DNA from: a virus
Direction: 5' to 3' (one strand)
Virus record (IMG/VR): IMGVR_UViG_3300049617_000088
Span: 31,714-95,713 of that record
Length of the DNA: 64,000 bases
This document shows positions 55,081 through 62,947 of the stretch, in pieces (position 1 is the first letter of the stretch; each line of letters begins with the position of its first letter). The position numbers were made by a program, and so were the translations under genes. The notes beneath the pieces are model-generated. The model searched no databases. It saw only the letters and a program-made list of their open reading frames with translations, and was not told the DNA's origin.

Positions 55081-55307
55081 ATCATACCGCCAGCCACCAA
55101 AACAGTACGTTTATGATACTCCAAAACGAATAGACGAAACTGTTCTACATTCTCATGGAGCTTAACTAAGTCTTCAGTGTTAGGACCACAACCATCTTCC
55201 CAACAAGTTCGAGCATGAACATACTCTTCGGTCTTCTTCAGAAGATCATTGAGCATCTCCTCGAACTTGTTGTCGGGTTTGACGTCTGGATTAATTACCG
55301 GATACAT
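55077..55307 (-). CDS. hypothetical helical protein
   Basis: A 76-residue helical protein (MYPVINPDVKPDNKFEEMLN) with a Cys-Gly segment (RTCWEDGCGPN) and hydrophobic end. Function unknown. Confidence 0.6.
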   Translation of the reverse strand: MYPVINPDVKPDNKFEEMLNDLLKKTEEYVHARTCWEDGCGPNTEDLVKLHENVEQFRLFVLEYHKRTVLVAGGMI

Positions 55308-55494
55308 TTAAAAACTCTTCTTCCTTAAGATGGCGAATCCATCGCCTCATGATGTATCCAATCCATTTGAGTTGTAAAGTATCAAATGGATGTCGTTTAC
55401 AACCAAGAGTAATTAGTATTCCCAATACAGAAAGCAGATGAAGTGGAATACAAACGATATCTCTTATCAATCTAAATTTTAGATTCAGATTCAT
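55291..55494 (-). CDS. basic membrane-associated protein
   Basis: A 67-residue protein from ATG at 55494 (MNLNLKFRLIRDIVCIPLHL) with one TM helix and a basic second half. Function unknown. Confidence 0.55.
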   Translation of the reverse strand: MNLNLKFRLIRDIVCIPLHLLSVLGILITLGCKRHPFDTLQLKWIGYIMRRWIRHLKEEEFLNVSGN

Positions 55495-55495
55495 T

Positions 55496-55690
55496 TTAGT
55501 TCGTCTCCCCATAGTACCAACGATGCATGTAGCTGTCAATATCCCAGCCACTCGATTCAATCAGATTTTGAATCTCTAGACAATGCTTCTCAATCTCCTG
55601 AGTCTCATGGTCTTCGAAATTCTTTTGATACATCGCCTCTACCAAAGGATAGAGAATCTGATACGGTACTTTGTTATTAGTGGTAGCCAT
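55496..55690 (-). CDS. PY-GW family small protein
   Basis: A 64-residue protein: VPYQILYPLVEAMYQKNF near the start and LIESSGWDIDSYMHRWYYG near the end. Same plan as 5092-5286 and 56056-56259. Function unknown. Confidence 0.6.
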   Translation of the reverse strand: MATTNNKVPYQILYPLVEAMYQKNFEDHETQEIEKHCLEIQNLIESSGWDIDSYMHRWYYGETN

Positions 55691-56096
55691 TAGCTTGAAC
55701 CAAAACCTTCCGGGCTTGAGAATACAAATCCTCCCAAGTGGTTGAGAAGCGATCTGTTTGCGCAGCCCACTCTTTCTTGAATTGAGTTAGACTTAGGCGC
55801 CGACCAATTGATCGATGATCAATCATCGGATTAGAAAGACGTGCTGGACGAATTGATGCAATACAAGGAAGCTTTCTATAATCATCAGTGCCTCGCAAGG
55901 TCTCGGAATCATAGAATTTTTCTTTGTATTTAATGAAAGCATGAACGGGACAGCCCCATAGTTCAAGACCTTTGAAGGTATGGAAGGAGAGGTAAGCCCA
56001 CATAAAGCACCTACCCCAATTGATCTCGTTCGGTGGGATATCTGGAAAGTAGAACTCAGTTACAAACTTGGGTTGGAATTTCTGAATTTTCCTCAC
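55677..56096 (-). CDS. hypothetical protein, possible papain-like fold
   Basis: A 139-residue protein from GTG at 56096 with GGAGG upstream. NWGRCFMWAYLSFHTF then GCPVHAFIKYKEKFYDSE places Cys, His and Asp in an order seen in papain-like (NlpC or transglutaminase-type) hydrolases. This is a weak pattern match. Confidence 0.45.
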   Translation of the reverse strand: MRKIQKFQPKFVTEFYFPDIPPNEINWGRCFMWAYLSFHTFKGLELWGCPVHAFIKYKEKFYDSETLRGTDDYRKLPCIASIRPARLSNPMIDHRSIGRRLSLTQFKKEWAAQTDRFSTTWEDLYSQARKVLVQANGYH

Positions 56097-56259
56097 GACC
56101 CATTTCCTCCAGCACCTGATCCCAATTCCAACCACAAGCTTCAATGTAAGCGTCAATGGTATCTGCCCGCTCCATTGCCAATTCATCTGTTGAGAGGTCG
56201 CCCTCAAAGAACAACTTCTCCAAACCCATTGACATTTGACTATACGGTACCCGCTTCAT
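56056..56259 (-). CDS. PY-GW family small protein
   Basis: A 67-residue protein from ATG at 56259 (MKRVPYSQMSMGLEKLFFEG), with YIEACGWNWDQVLEEMG near the end. Third family member. Overlaps the next gene by 41 bases. Confidence 0.6.
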   Translation of the reverse strand: MKRVPYSQMSMGLEKLFFEGDLSTDELAMERADTIDAYIEACGWNWDQVLEEMGREENSEIPTQVCN

Positions 56260-56261
56260 GT

Positions 56262-56513
56262 TCAATGTTTTCCTTCAGTTTCGATCCGCTTGAGATATTC
56301 CTTCTCAGCAGTTTTCAGGTTATCAGAATAGGAAGTCCAATATTTGCAAGAAGGTTCCCAAACACCATCGACCAAATGCATGTTCTCGCGACAAGCCTCG
56401 AATGGTTCTGATCCATACTTCAGCAAACGAAGTACATAACGATACTTAGTAAAAGCATTCTTATACAGGTGAGACGACTTGAGAATCGTCTCGTCTTCTT
56501 TGATCGTTTCCAT
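56262..56513 (-). CDS. hypothetical protein
   Basis: An 83-residue helical, charged protein (METIKEDETILKSSHLYKNA) with two Cys. Copy 6 of the motif lies 13-44 bases upstream. Confidence 0.6.
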   Translation of the reverse strand: METIKEDETILKSSHLYKNAFTKYRYVLRLLKYGSEPFEACRENMHLVDGVWEPSCKYWTSYSDNLKTAEKEYLKRIETEGKH

Positions 56514-56525
56514 TGTCGCCCTCCG

Positions 56526-56557
56526 TATCTGTAGGGCAAACCCGTTTTACGATGGGT
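56526..56557 (-). promoter_or_regulatory. bipartite promoter-like motif, copy 6
   Basis: ACCCATCGTAAAACG (56543-56557), eight bases, CTACAGATA. The core also encodes the last residues and stop (YPS, TAA) of the gene 56547-56849, so the motif is part coding. Confidence 0.6.
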
Positions 56558-56849
56558 ACTTTTCCGGTGGAGGTGTAAATGTAATCTCGTCACCCTCACT
56601 AGGTTTATCATTGTGCCCGACAGGAACCAACATTAAAGAATGCAAACGATTGATTGGTGTGGCTTTCTTTACAAGATTGGCGATGTAATTAGTGCCCAAC
56701 ATTGTTGGGTATAGAATTATCGCAAGTGGCCAAAAGATTCCGATGAGCACCCACGGCACCTCATTCTCGTGAGGATCAAAAGCCTTGGCAACGCCAGTGG
56801 CTATCCCCATTCCCAACAGATAGCCAAGAACACACAATGCGATAATCAT
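56547..56849 (-). CDS. two-TM protein (family of 2150 and 622)
   Basis: A 100-residue protein with two TM segments (about 3-20 and 33-55; VPWVLIGIFWPLAIILYP) separated by an acidic loop (FDPHENE). The tail is Pro-rich rather than coiled. Same layout as 2150-2461 and 622-951. Confidence 0.6.
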   Translation of the reverse strand: MIIALCVLGYLLGMGIATGVAKAFDPHENEVPWVLIGIFWPLAIILYPTMLGTNYIANLVKKATPINRLHSLMLVPVGHNDKPSEGDEITFTPPPEKYPS

Positions 56850-57359
56850 CTGCCTCGATACCTTTCAATCGTATTGTTTAGAAACGAATTGATTGCAACC
56901 GCAGCCAGAGCATAGAGATCATCCTCCGCCCTCGCCTTGCGATTGAAGAAGTTTTGAACGAACCTTCTGTCTTCATCAGGACAATCTAATCCCTTTAGCT
57001 CTGCCATGACATACTGGCTAAGAACATAGAGATCCTTAGTTCGCTGATCACAACTCCAGTTGTCAGACTTGCCAACTTTTAATTCGGCTGCCCAAATTTT
57101 GTACCAAGTTTGGTGTGGAGGTGTTCCTACTTCCGTGGGAAGTTCCCAATCCAAATCTTCTTTAACTGATTTGGCGGTGTATTGATCGGGCATAGCTCTT
57201 GGATATTCCACGGGTTCTCCGAATTTAGTTTCGTTACCTTCACCCCCAGAACCAACCACATTTAGTTGGACCAGCACAAGGAGTCTTGCCGCAAAAACGA
57301 AAGACCATCCACGGCTTGGAATCTTCTGATTGAGATTCCTTGTGTTTCTTACCAGACAT
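56846..57359 (-). pseudogene. hypothetical protein with +1 frameshift in a G5 run
   Basis: ATG at 57359 (MSGKKHKESQSEDSKPWMVF) hits TGA after TKCGWFWG; with four instead of five G's (plus C run 57243-57247) it continues EGNETKFGEPVEYPRAMPDQ ... NNTIERYRGR to the TGA at 56846, about 170 residues. Span 514 bases, 3n+1. The middle has a WELPTEVGTPPHQTWY segment and several Cys. Confidence 0.6.
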
Positions 57360-57374
57360 TGATTGCCTTTTAAA

Positions 57375-57851
57375 TTATTTATTGAGAATACGAACGGCTT
57401 CCCGAACATGATGATCTTGCAAGCCATCTTCAAAAAGAGTTTTAATATGAAAAGCTCTTAGCTCATCCATCCACTCATCATCCAAGATGACGAAAGCTTC
57501 TGGCTTCTCATTCATTCCTAACCAAGCTTTGATTTCAAACTCCCTATCATGCGCTACATAAAGAGTAGAATTTTCAGCAAGCTGTGGTTCAGGAGTCATC
57601 CCAATGATTGGGGCAAGAATGTTATAACTTGCCATAGACTCCTGGCACTTATCCAAACGATTTTTAAAAGCATAACGCCAGGTGGAACTGAGAACTATGC
57701 AAGAACCCGTTTGAGCTGCAATGGCATTCAATCGAATGACTGCTTCTGAATCAATTTGATTGGCAGGGTCATCCCAAGCCTCGCCAATGGAGCGCATATA
57801 TTTTCGGGAATTTAAAACTCCGTCAATGTCTAGAAATATTACCTTTGCCAT
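57375..57851 (-). CDS. HAD phosphatase of the RNA-repair (SAK) type
   Basis: A 158-residue HAD protein. FLDIDGVLNSRKYM has the nucleophile Asp8 and Asp10; SCIVLSSTWRYAF follows the second motif (SSTWR), and FVILDDEW the metal Asp pair. This layout matches the HAD domain described in Swiss Army Knife RNA-repair proteins, where it would trim 2',3'-phosphates or similar ends. Next to nothing else of that kind, but the phage has three RNA ligases. Confidence 0.75.
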   Translation of the reverse strand: MAKVIFLDIDGVLNSRKYMRSIGEAWDDPANQIDSEAVIRLNAIAAQTGSCIVLSSTWRYAFKNRLDKCQESMASYNILAPIIGMTPEPQLAENSTLYVAHDREFEIKAWLGMNEKPEAFVILDDEWMDELRAFHIKTLFEDGLQDHHVREAVRILNK

Positions 57852-57891
57852 GCTAGCTTTATATCAGAAGATTAGCTGCTGAATTTTCTTT

Positions 57892-58119
57892 TCAATCAGC
57901 AGGAAAAGCTTTGTCGAATTTTCCTAAAAATTCTGGCGTAGCGCCAGCCTCTACCAAAGATTTACGAATAGTAGAAATTAGTTCTTTCCGAGCTTTAGCT
58001 AGTCTATCCAAACCATTAGAGGAACAACCATAATCGTAATGAAGAGTCATACAAGTCAGTTGTAGATCATCTATCGCTGGCTTGAGAAACTCTTCTATAA
58101 CTAGACGGGGAACTTTCAT
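57892..58119 (-). CDS. hypothetical helical protein
   Basis: A 75-residue helical protein from ATG at 58119 (MKVPRLVIEEFLKPAIDDLQ). No family recognised. Confidence 0.55.
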   Translation of the reverse strand: MKVPRLVIEEFLKPAIDDLQLTCMTLHYDYGCSSNGLDRLAKARKELISTIRKSLVEAGATPEFLGKFDKAFPAD

Positions 58120-58120
58120 T

Positions 58121-58255
58121 TCAATGCAACCTTGCTTCAGCCACCTTGATTGCATCAACTTTTAGCTGCATGTTGATGAAGCGTTGGTAATCTCCAACAA
58201 TCAATGCTTCATCCATCCAAGCAGTAAGAATGTCTAATGCTTCGCGGGTAGACAT
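58121..58255 (-). CDS. 44-residue helical protein
   Basis: Starts MSTREALDILTAWMDEALIV and ends AIKVAEARLH; helical throughout, one base after the lipoprotein gene. Function unknown. Confidence 0.5.
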   Translation of the reverse strand: MSTREALDILTAWMDEALIVGDYQRFINMQLKVDAIKVAEARLH

Positions 58256-58256
58256 T

Positions 58257-58568
58257 TTACTTCTGCTTGCGACAAGCTTTGGTGTCTGCCAGGCAATTCT
58301 TCAGCTTGTTATACTCAAGCTCTGCCTGAGCCTTAACAGCAGTCAAAGCCTCATCAGCCGAATGCTTGAGCTGCTCCTTGTAAACTGCCATCTGAGTAGC
58401 AGCCTCATCAGTTGCCGTCTCACGAACACGGGCAAGTTGCTCGCCCAAGTCTTCCTTCTTCTGCTCAATCTGCTTCTGAGCGTCAGCCATGCCACGCTCA
58501 TACTCGCTATGATTAGTAGCGCAAGCAGCCAGTGCAACCATCCCAAGTGCAAAAATAAAATTCTTCAT
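58257..58568 (-). CDS. lipoprotein with coiled coil
   Basis: A 103-residue lipoprotein: signal MKNFIFALGMVALAAC (lipobox LAAC) then a charged coiled coil (AQKQIEQKKEDLGEQLARV). GC-rich codons. The upstream HNH gene runs 56 bases into its start. Confidence 0.7.
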   Translation of the reverse strand: MKNFIFALGMVALAACATNHSEYERGMADAQKQIEQKKEDLGEQLARVRETATDEAATQMAVYKEQLKHSADEALTAVKAQAELEYNKLKNCLADTKACRKQK

Positions 58569-59007
58569 GGTACGAAAGTTCCTTTGTTAGAGATAATGCT
58601 AAGCTATTACTTTCATTGGGAAGACTACTTCCTTTCTTACAATTACAGTTGGTACACATCGTTTGAAGATTTTCAATCTGGTTGGTACCACCCAATGATT
58701 TCGGAATGATATGATCCTTAGTCATAAGAATCAAATTTCCACTATCTCCATGCGCAAACAGATTCAAATGCGGAATGATATCCTGTGGCACAAGACCATT
58801 CTTACGTGCTTGATATTCCAAGGAGAATGTTTTCCCAATCAAACCACACGAAACACACTTGAGATTACGTTTGAAACATTCCAAACGTTCGCTGTTCATG
58901 TTAGAACTAACCATTCCCTGCGGAGTATCAAAATCCATTCTTGGCATACCAAAACCAATGAAGGGAAGAATATACTCCACAGGAAATCTTGCTAGTACGA
59001 TCATCAT
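58513..59007 (-). CDS. HNH endonuclease
   Basis: A 164-residue HNH protein: CVSCGLIGKTFS, then KDHIIPKSLGGTNQIENL and CTNCNCKKGS. The end (HEEFYFCTWDGCTG) overlaps the lipoprotein start out of frame, like the HNH at 46513, so it probably inserted just upstream of that gene. Confidence 0.8.
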   Translation of the reverse strand: MMIVLARFPVEYILPFIGFGMPRMDFDTPQGMVSSNMNSERLECFKRNLKCVSCGLIGKTFSLEYQARKNGLVPQDIIPHLNLFAHGDSGNLILMTKDHIIPKSLGGTNQIENLQTMCTNCNCKKGSSLPNESNSLALSLTKELSYHEEFYFCTWDGCTGCLRY

Positions 59008-59016
59008 TCCAAAACC

Positions 59017-59442
59017 TTAGTTGTTAGAAGAAACTAATTTACACAAACTAATCCACTTATTAAGTGGAAAACTATATTTAGATCTATTACAATCTAAACA
59101 AGAAATGTTTATGTTTTCATTAACATTTTGACCGCCCAAACAAACAGGAATTATATGATCTAAACTCTTTGGATTATCTTCTGAAAATAATCTAGTACAA
59201 TAGCAACACGCAGTTGCATGCACATATCTTCTAGAGACTTCAAGTAGAGTTATAGAATCAACTTTCCTTTCCCAGCCATCAGTTTGGCGATCTGAACACA
59301 ATGCATGATGTACTATATTTCGTGCTATGTATGAACAATCATCGCACCTCTTATGTCCCGTTCTAAATGGGAAAAATTTATTTCCACAAATCTCACAATC
59401 ATATATAAAATAGATATTGGAATCTTTTTTCTGAATATCCAT
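59017..59442 (-). CDS. HNH endonuclease
   Basis: A 141-residue HNH protein: CEICGNKFFPFRTGHKRCDD, CCYCTRLFSEDNPKSLDHII, then CLDCNRSKYSFP. Tandem with the HNH gene at 58513. Its start overlaps a small zinc-ribbon gene in another frame. Confidence 0.75.
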   Translation of the reverse strand: MDIQKKDSNIYFIYDCEICGNKFFPFRTGHKRCDDCSYIARNIVHHALCSDRQTDGWERKVDSITLLEVSRRYVHATACCYCTRLFSEDNPKSLDHIIPVCLGGQNVNENINISCLDCNRSKYSFPLNKWISLCKLVSSNN

Positions 59443-59614
59443 TCTTAACTGAAAGGAAAATTTTACCTTTCTTGCGAGTCGCCTTTGCTTTTTTCAAAGA
59501 CTTACATTCTTTACAAATGTAATCTAATCCATCAGATTGCTGGCGATTTATAGTAAAATTTTCTTTTATGGATTTCTTTTTATTACAGTTGGCACACACC
59601 TTGTACTTTTTCAT
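59399..59614 (-). CDS. zinc-ribbon protein, possibly the front of the HNH gene
   Basis: A 71-residue protein with CANCNKKKSIKENFTINRQQ and ICKECKSLKKAK, a ribbon like the N-terminus of the HNH protein at 31422. It may be an independent gene or the original front module of the HNH gene at 59017, shifted out of frame. Confidence 0.5.
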   Translation of the reverse strand: MKKYKVCANCNKKKSIKENFTINRQQSDGLDYICKECKSLKKAKATRKKGKIFLSVKNGYSEKRFQYLFYI

Positions 59615-59665
59615 ACAAAGTATATATCGACTCTTTCCAAGATTAAATTAGCAACATAGAAAGAA

Positions 59666-61186
59666 CTACGCCGATTTACTAACTAGATAGAGTTCACGTC
59701 TAGCTCTAGTAACGGCAACGTAATACAGATTGGCTTCCTCAATCCCCTTAGTGGGGCGATAAGTATCCGTCAACATGAAGACGCGATTGCGCTCCAAACC
59801 CTTTGCCTTGTGCGTAGTAGAAAGAATGACGCGACTGTCATCATCCTTATCCGTGAACAAGTCATTGAGATTGCTCTTGACTTCATCCAGCGTACGAGTG
59901 CCTTCACACAAGGTTTCCAAACATTCCACCTTGTCTTCCAGAATAGAAGGATCGCGCTTGGCTTTTACCAAACGTTCCACCTCAATCGCCTTGTACTCCG
60001 ACAACCATCCCAAGAAAGAATCCACGCTCTTTGCCTTGGATCGCTTGATCAATGACATGAGATTTTTTCCCATATCATTTCCTTGAATATTTGCTGGTAT
60101 TCTAGCCTTGAGCAGATTGAGGCAGCCACGAATCAAAGGCGCATTGGTACGTGAGAGAATGAAATCTCCGGGACGAACCATTGACTCTACCTTCTCACCA
60201 CTAATCTCGGAAACCAAACCCTCCTCTGCATTGGGAGCGTACTGGATATCCGGGACAATCGTTTGCGCCAATTGAACAATCGCCTTGGCACAACGATAGG
60301 TAACACTCAGAGGCAATCGCTTGGAGTTGCAACGAGTGACGATGTTCTGAATGGCATTGGAGTCAGCACCACGGAAACCGTAGATGGCTTGACGTTCATC
60401 ACCAACAGAGATGATGCGACCATTAGCACCGCAAGAGTTGATAGCCAGATTGATCTGCGCAACGTTGAGATCCTGCGCCTCATCAATGAAGACCATCCCA
60501 TACTTGTCGAGCTTGATATCAAGCACGTTCGGGAGCCAGATCATATCATCGAAGTCAATACGATTGAGATCCTTCTTGCAAGCATTCATCACCTTGATGA
60601 TGGTAGTAACGAAAGCTTCGCGAGAATCCTCGCAGGTATCGATCCCATGACGATCCAGAATCGGATCAATCTCTTCGGGAGTCGCTGCCAGATATCCCTT
60701 GCAAAGAGAAACTGCCTTGGCAAGGGAAGCCCGAACCTCATACGTTTCAGGATCCGTTCCACGTTCAGCAGAAACGAATCCTTCCAACTTATTCCCCTTC
60801 TCCTTCTCGATCTGAGCAAAAGGATACGTCCGCTTAGTTGCACGCCAGCCCAGAGAATGCAGAGTAAGAACCGTCACCTTCTCGGGTGCCTTCTTCTCAA
60901 GCTCGATCTGAATCGGCTTGGCGAAAGCGCACATCAAAGACTCGCGACCGGCAGGAACATGATAGAAGCCTTCGACAATAGAAGAAGACTTGCCGCTTCC
61001 GGCGTAGGCATCTACCTGCGTGTTGCCAGTTCCCTTGGCGATATCTGCAAAGATATCGATCTGAAAGTTACTCCACTCACGAACCACTCGCGGAGCTTTG
61101 ACGATAGGAGGCTTGACCCAAGGCTTCTTGGCAGCCGTACCCTTTGAAGCATAGGAGCGATTGTACGCCATGACTTCGATAACCAT
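59666..61186 (-). CDS. SF1A (UvrD/Rep-like) DNA helicase
   Basis: A 506-residue superfamily 1 helicase. Motif I AYAGSGKSSSI, motif II VFIDEAQDLN, motif III GDERQAIYGFRGAD, motif V STTHKAKGLE, motif VI YVAVTRARRELYLV. It unwinds DNA 3' to 5' in replication, recombination or repair. Shorter than UvrD (about 720), so it lacks part of the 1B/2B insertions. Intact. Copy 7 of the motif lies about 80 bases upstream, inside the preceding gene. Confidence 0.9.
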   Translation of the reverse strand: MVIEVMAYNRSYASKGTAAKKPWVKPPIVKAPRVVREWSNFQIDIFADIAKGTGNTQVDAYAGSGKSSSIVEGFYHVPAGRESLMCAFAKPIQIELEKKAPEKVTVLTLHSLGWRATKRTYPFAQIEKEKGNKLEGFVSAERGTDPETYEVRASLAKAVSLCKGYLAATPEEIDPILDRHGIDTCEDSREAFVTTIIKVMNACKKDLNRIDFDDMIWLPNVLDIKLDKYGMVFIDEAQDLNVAQINLAINSCGANGRIISVGDERQAIYGFRGADSNAIQNIVTRCNSKRLPLSVTYRCAKAIVQLAQTIVPDIQYAPNAEEGLVSEISGEKVESMVRPGDFILSRTNAPLIRGCLNLLKARIPANIQGNDMGKNLMSLIKRSKAKSVDSFLGWLSEYKAIEVERLVKAKRDPSILEDKVECLETLCEGTRTLDEVKSNLNDLFTDKDDDSRVILSTTHKAKGLERNRVFMLTDTYRPTKGIEEANLYYVAVTRARRELYLVSKSA

Positions 61187-61187
61187 T

Positions 61188-61204
61188 ATAGCCGGTTGGG
61201 CTAT
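61188..61204 (-). promoter_or_regulatory. hairpin just before the helicase start
   Basis: ATAGCC-CAACC-GGCTAT, a 6-bp perfect stem ending one base before the ATG of the helicase gene. It could limit initiation there; GTC ATG at 61171 offers an alternative start. Confidence 0.4.
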
Positions 61205-61701
61205 TCCTTTATGTTGAGTGTCAATTGAGAGCTAACGTCGGTTGTGTCGTCTGTGCCTTCGATGCGTTTTACGATGGGTTGATACGTTGGCTGCGCAGAC
61301 CTACACCAGTCTACATAGTTGCTATGGGCGTCATGCCAATCAGCAACCAATTCATCTTCTGGAAGATTGTTCGTGACATCCAAACTAATCAATTGATTAT
61401 GAATGAAGGGAAGTAAAAACTTCTTCATTCTTTCTCCGAGCTTCCATTCAATCTCTCGGAGACGAGCTTCTGCTTTTTCTTTCGCGTCGATACAATCTTC
61501 TTCCGTTTCCAATGGAGCTGGAGGATTGCGAATTACTATCTCCCAAGAAACTAGATGACGACCATCCCAATCCTTGTTGACATAAGAAGCGTTGGCAGCA
61601 CCGGGAGAAAGCTGGCGCACATCCTTACTTGCTTGTGCCAACAGATCCACTACATCATCAACAGTTAGACGTTCGGATTCTATATTGAGAATTAGTTTCA
61701 T
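61201..61701 (-). CDS. hypothetical protein
   Basis: A 166-residue alpha/beta protein (MKLILNIESERLTVDDVVDL; WEIVIRNPPAPLETEEDCID) with a helical middle. Its C-terminal codons contain motif copy 7. No family recognised. Confidence 0.6.
   Translation of the reverse strand: MKLILNIESERLTVDDVVDLLAQASKDVRQLSPGAANASYVNKDWDGRHLVSWEIVIRNPPAPLETEEDCIDAKEKAEARLREIEWKLGERMKKFLLPFIHNQLISLDVTNNLPEDELVADWHDAHSNYVDWCRSAQPTYQPIVKRIEGTDDTTDVSSQLTLNIKE
61250..61279 (-). promoter_or_regulatory. bipartite promoter-like motif, copy 7 (inside a gene)
   Basis: ACCCATCGTAAAACG (61265-61279) encodes QPIVKR in the gene 61201-61701; the second half (GCACAGACG) is weaker. It lies about 80 bases upstream of the helicase ATG. 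Confidence 0.55.
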
Positions 61702-61804
61702 TTGAACTTTCTAAAAAGAATTGATCTAGCACACGGCTGCGAGGTCTTCCTTTACCTTGATCCGGTAATGGATTCGCCGTTTCCTGAAAGTTGGTGGCAG
61801 CCAT
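61658..61804 (-). CDS. small basic protein (doubtful)
   Basis: A 48-residue frame from ATG at 61804 (MAATNFQETANPLPDQGKGR, then PRSRVLDQFFLESSNE), overlapping the next gene start by 44 bases. The sequence looks protein-like; no good ribosome-binding site is seen. Confidence 0.4.
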   Translation of the reverse strand: MAATNFQETANPLPDQGKGRPRSRVLDQFFLESSNETNSQYRIRTSNC

Positions 61805-61898
61805 TTTCAGGCATCATAACTCGCCCAATCATCCTGCCCGACGACAGGACATGCTAGGATAGTTTCGCTTCTCTTGGAAGGCTACTATCAAACTAAGT

Positions 61899-62153
61899 CT
61901 AATACCATACCTTTAGAATCTGCGGCTTCTTGTGTCCAGCTTTAATTAGCTGAGCAAGAACCTTGTCTCTTACCTTGATGGTAGTAGGGAAATCAAGCTC
62001 ACGTCCATGACAGGATGTGTGTCCAGTTTTGGAATTGATCTTGAAAACAGAATATCGATCATCGTGACCAGCCATGGGATCATACGCGCAGAAAACAATG
62101 TAGCCATGATCCAATCCATCCTTGGAAGGCAGGGCAACAATGCTTTGCCACAC
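61899..62153 (-). CDS. hypothetical protein, GTG start
   Basis: An 84-residue protein (MWQSIVALPSKDGLDHGYIV; GHDDRYSVFKINSKTGHTSC) of beta pattern. No nearby ATG in frame and no clear ribosome-binding site, so the start is uncertain. Confidence 0.5.
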   Translation of the reverse strand: MWQSIVALPSKDGLDHGYIVFCAYDPMAGHDDRYSVFKINSKTGHTSCHGRELDFPTTIKVRDKVLAQLIKAGHKKPQILKVWY

Positions 62154-62197
62154 TATTGAAATATGGTAGCGATAGCTTTATCTTTTTTCATATCTTT

Positions 62198-62677
62198 TCA
62201 GGTACCAAAAATTCCCTTGAATGTTTTGCATTGAAAACAGATATGCGTTCCATCTTGTTGATCTGCGTATGCAAACTCATTGTAGTTTTTACAGGGACCG
62301 CGACAAGTCGCACCAGGAGTTGATGCCTTAAAAGCAAGGGCTGTATTACAATCCGCTGTTTGCGGATTAACTTCATCACCATTCTCGTTCTTTACTTTGC
62401 GAGAATACACTGTCCAGTACTGAGTATAATCAGATTCATAATTATCCTGGTAATCATTAAAATGTCTGATTACTTTTTTGTAATGTTTCTGGCTAAGGTA
62501 AATATGAATTTGATCACCATATTCTTGTTTCTGCTCATCGTTACTATCCCAATGATTATCAATGTGATCTACAATTTCATCGGCTGCTTGTTTCAAGGCA
62601 GCTTGTTCTGAATCAAAAATGCTGATATTACATTCATTGTCAGAGGGATACTTCCATTCACAGACCCAGACTTCCAT
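62198..62677 (-). CDS. zinc-ribbon protein
   Basis: A 159-residue protein from ATG at 62677 with GGAG upstream. The N-terminal two thirds (MEVWVCEWKYPSDNECNISI ... YYLSQKHYKKVIRHF-like) is mixed; the end CRGPCKNYNEFAYADQQDGT, then CFQCKTFKG is a ribbon like that of 21774-22265. Confidence 0.6.
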   Translation of the reverse strand: MEVWVCEWKYPSDNECNISIFDSEQAALKQAADEIVDHIDNHWDSNDEQKQEYGDQIHIYLSQKHYKKVIRHFNDYQDNYESDYTQYWTVYSRKVKNENGDEVNPQTADCNTALAFKASTPGATCRGPCKNYNEFAYADQQDGTHICFQCKTFKGIFGT

Positions 62678-62689
62678 TTGAATCTCCAA

Positions 62690-62947
62690 AAGAAAAGAGA
62701 ATGCTTATCCGCATCCGGTTGTCTCCTCATGCAAGCATGGGGCTACGCCTTCGCCGCTTCGTTGGCTCTCGCGTTCAACGCCTAAATTGTCCGTAGCAAC
62801 CTTCCGATAAACAGCCTCAGAACTATGAGATTGAAATCATCTCACTCATAGTTAGACTCGATAGCTGGGCTTGGCGAACCATCTCATACTATCGGATAAA
62901 TAAACTTATCCTAATTTATTTACCTTTATCCCCGATTCCCTTCCTGA
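62690..62947 (-). ncRNA. structured non-coding region after the winged-helix gene (candidate)
   Basis: About 260 bases without a gene. Perfect stems: ACTATGAG/CTCATAGT (62822-62852, 15-base loop), CCTCATG-CAAG-CATGGGG (62725-62742), and GGATAA/TTATCC right after the upstream stop (possible terminator). A similar, shorter structured gap follows the paralogue at 22682. Possibly an mRNA 3' stability element or a stable RNA. Confidence 0.45.
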
